From NCBI GenBank assembly GCA_001970855.1, contig LSSN01003228.1, forward strand, positions 1-11,421: DNA of 11,421 nucleotides, given 5' to 3'. The notes below the pieces were generated by a model. The model was not told where the DNA came from. It made no database searches and worked only from the letters and a program-made list of their open reading frames with translations. Positions 7,538 through 11,421 of this stretch are shown here, in pieces; within the stretch, counting starts at the first letter, position 1; the number at the start of each line of letters is the position of its first letter. The translations under genes and the position numbers were made by a program. The stretch is from Smittium culicis. Its lineage: Eukaryota > Kickxellomycota > Harpellomycetes > Harpellales > Legeriomycetaceae.

Positions 7538-10500
7538 CTAAGAGTATAATTATTTTTTATTATAAAATTTATCTAATAGAAACTTTAACCTAAAAAAGTC
7601 TAGAATAAAAACTCTACGTGTATAATTGGAAAGACCCCAAGAATATTAATAAATTTAGCCAAAAAAATTCTGTTTAAATTTAACGTAGGACTAAGATATC
7701 TAGTAATTTTGAACAGAAAGGAAATATTTATGCTTTGAGACTGATAAATTTTAATGAAGGTGAAAATTTAGTGTTTTTCAGGTAGAAAATTGGATTCTAT
7801 TGAATTATTTAATATGAAAAATAGAATAATAAGTATTTAAACATTCATTATATTTGAAATTTATTCTAAAATTGAGCTAATTTTCTAATCAGATATATAA
7901 GTTAGTTAAATAATAATTTTTTAGATTATTTTATAGCCCATATTTATTGTTTTTTATACAAAAAATGAGGGAAATTAATTACAAAAAATATGTCTAAATT
8001 AAAAAACGGTAAATTATAGAATATGATAATCTTTGTGACAATTACAAGATCATGTAAAAATTATACCATAATTAGTATCTATACACTCTCAAGTTTACAT
8101 ATTTAAAAAATTAAATTTATTTTGTGTGAATGATTTATCAAGTTGATTCAAATTCAATATATAAATTGAACTCTATTTGATTAAAATAAAACAAATTTTG
8201 CATATGATTTTAAAATAAATTCAATTTTAATATCATTATATATTATAGTATTTAGAATAGATCATGATACTATAAGCATAGCTTGAAAAAAATATATAAT
8301 ATGATATAAAGATAATTATGTTTTAGATATACTATACTTATTACATAATTTTTTATTTTAATTTATTATAGATATTCCGAAATTTATTTTATTTTTTTTT
8401 GCAGTTTAATACATTTAGTAATGAGAAATTTATAAATATAAAAAAATCATTTATTAATAGTCCAGCTGATTTTTTCTTGTATTATTATACCTGAATATTT
8501 TTTTTAAAGCTCAAAAATAATATTAAAATCTTATTCAAAAAATTGAATAAATTCAGCTATTGTGCAGAATTTAAAGTGTTGATAATGCAATAATCTCAAA
8601 GAGAGAATTCAAATTCAATATAAAATAGATAAAATTAAAAAAAAAATTTAATGATTAAATCTTATTATCAGTAGATGGAACTTGGTCAAAAATTTGAACT
8701 GATATCCTATTAGATTTAATGTATTGGGAAATAATGTTTTATAATTGACAGTAAATTTTAACTCAAAAAGTTAACCTAATTATAGACTGCGCGATCTAAA
8801 TTTAAAAAGGATATTAATTAAATTTTATAAAAATATTCTGAAATTTAGCATAATAGTGGAAAAAATCTTTATTTTCGCGTTGAAATATGTTTTCAGATTA
8901 CAAAATTTTGCATCAATCGCTTTTCAAAATGAAAATTTTTAATAAAATAATATTCTGATTTTTCGCGAATTTCTATAAATCTTATAAGTCTGATTTCAAT
9001 TCTTTACTAAATTTAAGGATTCTTGTAGAACATAATTTTACAAAAATAGATCGAAAATTATCTTTTAAACCAAAAATAAAATTATCCATTAAATTGAAAA
9101 TTTAGAATTGATTACAATTAATATAGATTTATAAACAATTGTATTATTTTAATTGAATTATCATTTGCTAGTAGTTTTTATAGTTATTATTAAAACAGTG
9201 AATAGAAAAAAAATATTGATTTTTTTTAGTGTATTTCAGATTTCTAAAGTTTTTTCTATAATTTATATATTAATTATTGAATTTACAATGTTGAAGATCA
9301 TATTAAAATATTAATAAAATCCAAATAAATAAGCTAGTAAGAAATTTTATCAGATATACTGAATACGTCAAGTTTGACTTTTAAAAATTTTTTTGATAAT
9401 AGAATAAAATGACTTTTTTTTTATGGATTTTTTATACTTATAGGTATAACTTTCTCTTTAGTACGAAAAAAATTTAGTATCTTATTCAATAAATCATTTA
9501 TTTTTACATTTATTTTAATCGATCACTTATATGATTAAAATAATAGATAATAATTCAAGAATAGTCGATTATATTTTATAAAATTGAAAAGAAAATACAG
9601 AAATAAAAATTCAAAAATATTATTGGTGCATTAATCAAAAAATTAATTTAAAAAATTTAGTTAGATTGATCCTATAATTAGTTATGAACAGCAATAGATA
9701 ATATTAGTGCTAAAAAATTTAGCGGGATATATTATTCTCATTTAAAACAAAGCGATTATAATCGAATTGAACGCTTGAGAAAAAATCAAAGTAATATACA
9801 GAATAAATGAAAAGCAAAATTATAAATAATAAAGAGAAATAATTATTATAAAGATAATATATTATTTTATAACATTTTAGTTATAAACTTTAAATATTCT
9901 ATTTTCCAATTGCAAAAGCTTTAGGAAAAAATTTTTTATTCTAAAGGTAATGTAAAAGATCAAAATAAACCAAATTTCAGACAAAATATTAAATTACTTA
10001 ATTTACCTTTACTGATTAATCATCATTGTAAAATAAATGATTTAAAATCAAACAAAAAACTATTAGGATATTATCAGTAGATAAGTATTATTAAAACATA
10101 TAGCATTAAATTATAATTAAATATATTTTTTAATTAACTTTTTCAAAGGTTATTAAATACAGTCTAAAAGATATTTATAAAAAAAAAGCCTAAATTATTC
10201 CCTCATAAGGAAAGCTGAAATTCAAAAACATAAAATATTAGTGTAAAAAAATTCTGTAAGAACTAATAAAATTATTCCATAATTAAAATACCTTGAAAAG
10301 AATTAAGTTATTAAAAATAGTAAGTTTATAGAAAAATTGAGATAGCTAAAAAATATTTTATCATTTAAAAATATAAATCAAATTATGAATGTAAATTTTA
10401 ATAAGATAAAATAGACTAAATACTAAAATTGCAGTTAGAATAAATGAAAGATTAAATAAAACATACAAATTTATAGTAACATTAAACATTTTAATTCAGA

Positions 10501-10689
10501 AAAGGGCATATTTAGGATAATGGAGATTAAAATTAAATCGAAATAAAAGAAAATGAATTATCATATCAGTATAATTGGGAAAAATTATAAAAATATGTAA
10601 AATAAAGCAATAAATATACAAAAATTTTGAAAAATAAAAAAAAATCAATAATAATCATTTAGAATGTTAATATGATAAATAAAAAGTTA

Positions 10690-10809
10690 TTTGAAAACCG
10701 ACCCTCTTCCGCTGCTCATGAAGCACAATTTCCACTGAAAATTGGCTCAAGGGGCCTGGCGAATCGCTTAAACTATAATGAGTAAGTGATTTGGGCACGC
10801 AGATTCCGT
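10690..10809 (-). other. Probable 3' untranslated part of the retroelement
   Basis: Beyond the final TGA of the retroelement frame, the sequence stays GC-richer (for example CAGGCCCCTTGAGCC on the minus strand) for about 120 bases, then drops sharply into the AT desert near 10690. No poly-A tail or microsatellite tail is evident at that edge, and no target-site duplication can be tested because the 5' end is outside the window. The compositional edge is taken as the element's end. Confidence 0.45.
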
Positions 10810-11421
10810 TCAGAAATTTTCAATTGTTTCCAGCTCATAAATATTAACAGCTGCACTAACTAAATATTTTTTAGAATCCTGCTCTTGAAGTTTGAGAGCT
10901 AGGCAAAACTGAGCTTCGATAAAATTCATAAATAAAAAAATTTTCGTCAGAATTGATTGTTGTCGGAATGTACCGGTCAACCGTCGTTTTTCGGTGATTT
11001 CGCCGCCTGCTGCAGCTCAGAATTATGTGGTCGACCGTCTCAGGTACACGCAATTTGCAGCAGGGGCAAAATTTTTGAATTTTTGGTCGACTATTTTCAT
11101 GTTCAACAGGCGCTGGGTAGTCCGGAATGTGCCCATACGCATTTTTCCAATGTTCTGAAGTCCCAGCTTCAGGTCCGGATACATAGCTTGAAGGTCAACC
11201 CAGTTGCCTTTTTTGCCGATTTTTCGGTCCACCGTCCACCGGTGGATGACAGACCGGTTATTTCGTCGTTTCCGGTCGACTATCGTGATGATAGTCTGAC
11301 CGTTTGAATCTTGAGAGCAAAATTTTTTGATCCACCGGGCACTCCCGGTCACCCAGGTGGCCATCCGGGCCTTCATCGGTGACTTGATGAGGTCGGCGAT
11401 CCATGTTTTTGATGTTGGCCA
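10810..11421 (-). pseudogene. C-terminal part of a non-LTR-type retrotransposon ORF with two frame changes, 5' truncated by window edge
   Basis: The minus-strand frame enters from the window edge (PTSKTWIADLIKSPMKARMA, then TWVTGSARWIKK) and runs through a basic, Trp-containing region typical of the segment after the reverse transcriptase domain. At the T-run 11071-11068 one base appears missing. In the shifted frame a zinc-knuckle of the form C-x2-C-x9-H-x4-C follows: first Cys codons at 11068 and 11059, PETVDH, His at 11029-11027, last Cys at 11014-11012. This CPxC...ETVxH...C arrangement is the C-terminal zinc motif of many non-LTR reverse transcriptase ORFs. At a 7-T run near 10935-10941 the frame returns to the original one and continues about 39 codons (from MNFIEAQFC) to TGA at 10812-10810. 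G+C is about 48% against under 20% next door, pointing to a fairly recent arrival. The reverse transcriptase domain itself is not in the window. Frame changes may be mutations or homopolymer sequencing errors. Confidence 0.68.

Larger units (their letters stand above)
3939..10685. other. AT-rich desert of about 6.7 kb, without a convincing gene
   Basis: Sampled lines hold well under 20% G+C (about 13-15% in places), with stop codons in every frame every ten or so codons. Only a few open stretches exceed 70 codons. 4260-4033 minus would encode a 75-residue, very hydrophobic peptide; the plus strand over the same bases gives a Lys/Arg-rich one. 6533-6838 plus is the other. Neither shows a recognisable domain. 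Some stretches (around 4300-4720) read as broken protein-like pieces in shifting frames with TAA where CAA might have stood. That would fit decayed transposable elements, but no family can be named. Also present: a 17-bp tandem repeat at 5260, long T and A runs, and weak hairpins. No tRNA or rRNA is evident. Confidence 0.75.

Noticed and set aside
3939..10685. Mitochondrial or plastid origin of the AT-rich block
   Set aside because: No rRNA, tRNA or respiratory-chain reading frames are visible.
10957..11307. Plus-strand 116-codon frame over the retroelement
   Set aside because: The minus strand carries the zinc-knuckle and retroelement-like sequence; the plus frame is its shadow.

Overview
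The window looks like nuclear DNA of a very AT-rich eukaryote. The evidence is a secreted histidine acid phosphatase gene split by a GT-AG intron, a second candidate GT-AG micro-intron, an AATAAA-type signal, a fold-back transposable element and the tail of a non-LTR-type reverse transcriptase ORF. No bacterial operon structure or ribosome binding sites are visible. The wording of the retroelement tail reminds me of elements in microsporidia and related early-diverging fungi, but this is from memory and unverified. A 168-nt intron would be long for a microsporidian, so the taxon stays open.

Layout. 1-372: a near-complete fold-back (MITE-like) element with about 39-bp terminal inverted repeats and a perfect GC-rich hairpin at its centre. 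373-1164: coding-like islands on the minus strand, the best being a two-exon membrane-protein segment joined by a 51-nt candidate intron and interrupted or ended by an in-frame TGA. 1524-3095 (minus): the one clear gene, a 467-residue histidine acid phosphatase in two exons, with a TA-rich promoter-like stretch upstream and a candidate polyadenylation signal downstream. 3419-3938: two more short minus-strand coding-like islands that do not join into a gene. About 3940-10685: roughly 6.7 kb of extreme AT-rich DNA (well under 20% G+C by eye) with short tandem repeats, weak hairpins and a few marginal ORFs, some possibly relics. About 10690-11421 (minus): an abruptly GC-richer (about 48%) 3' part of a non-LTR-type retroelement ORF with two single-base frame changes at T-runs, running off the window.

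How the parts relate. The only gene with an assignable function is the acid phosphatase, expected to enter the secretory pathway and act on phosphomonoesters outside the cytosol. Its second active-site motif carries Arg where the family has His, so its activity is in doubt. The rest reads as a gene-poor, transposon-shaped landscape: a young GC-richer retroelement beside old AT-saturated DNA, and a small non-autonomous element at the other edge. I see no multi-gene system (CRISPR, defence island, biosynthetic cluster).
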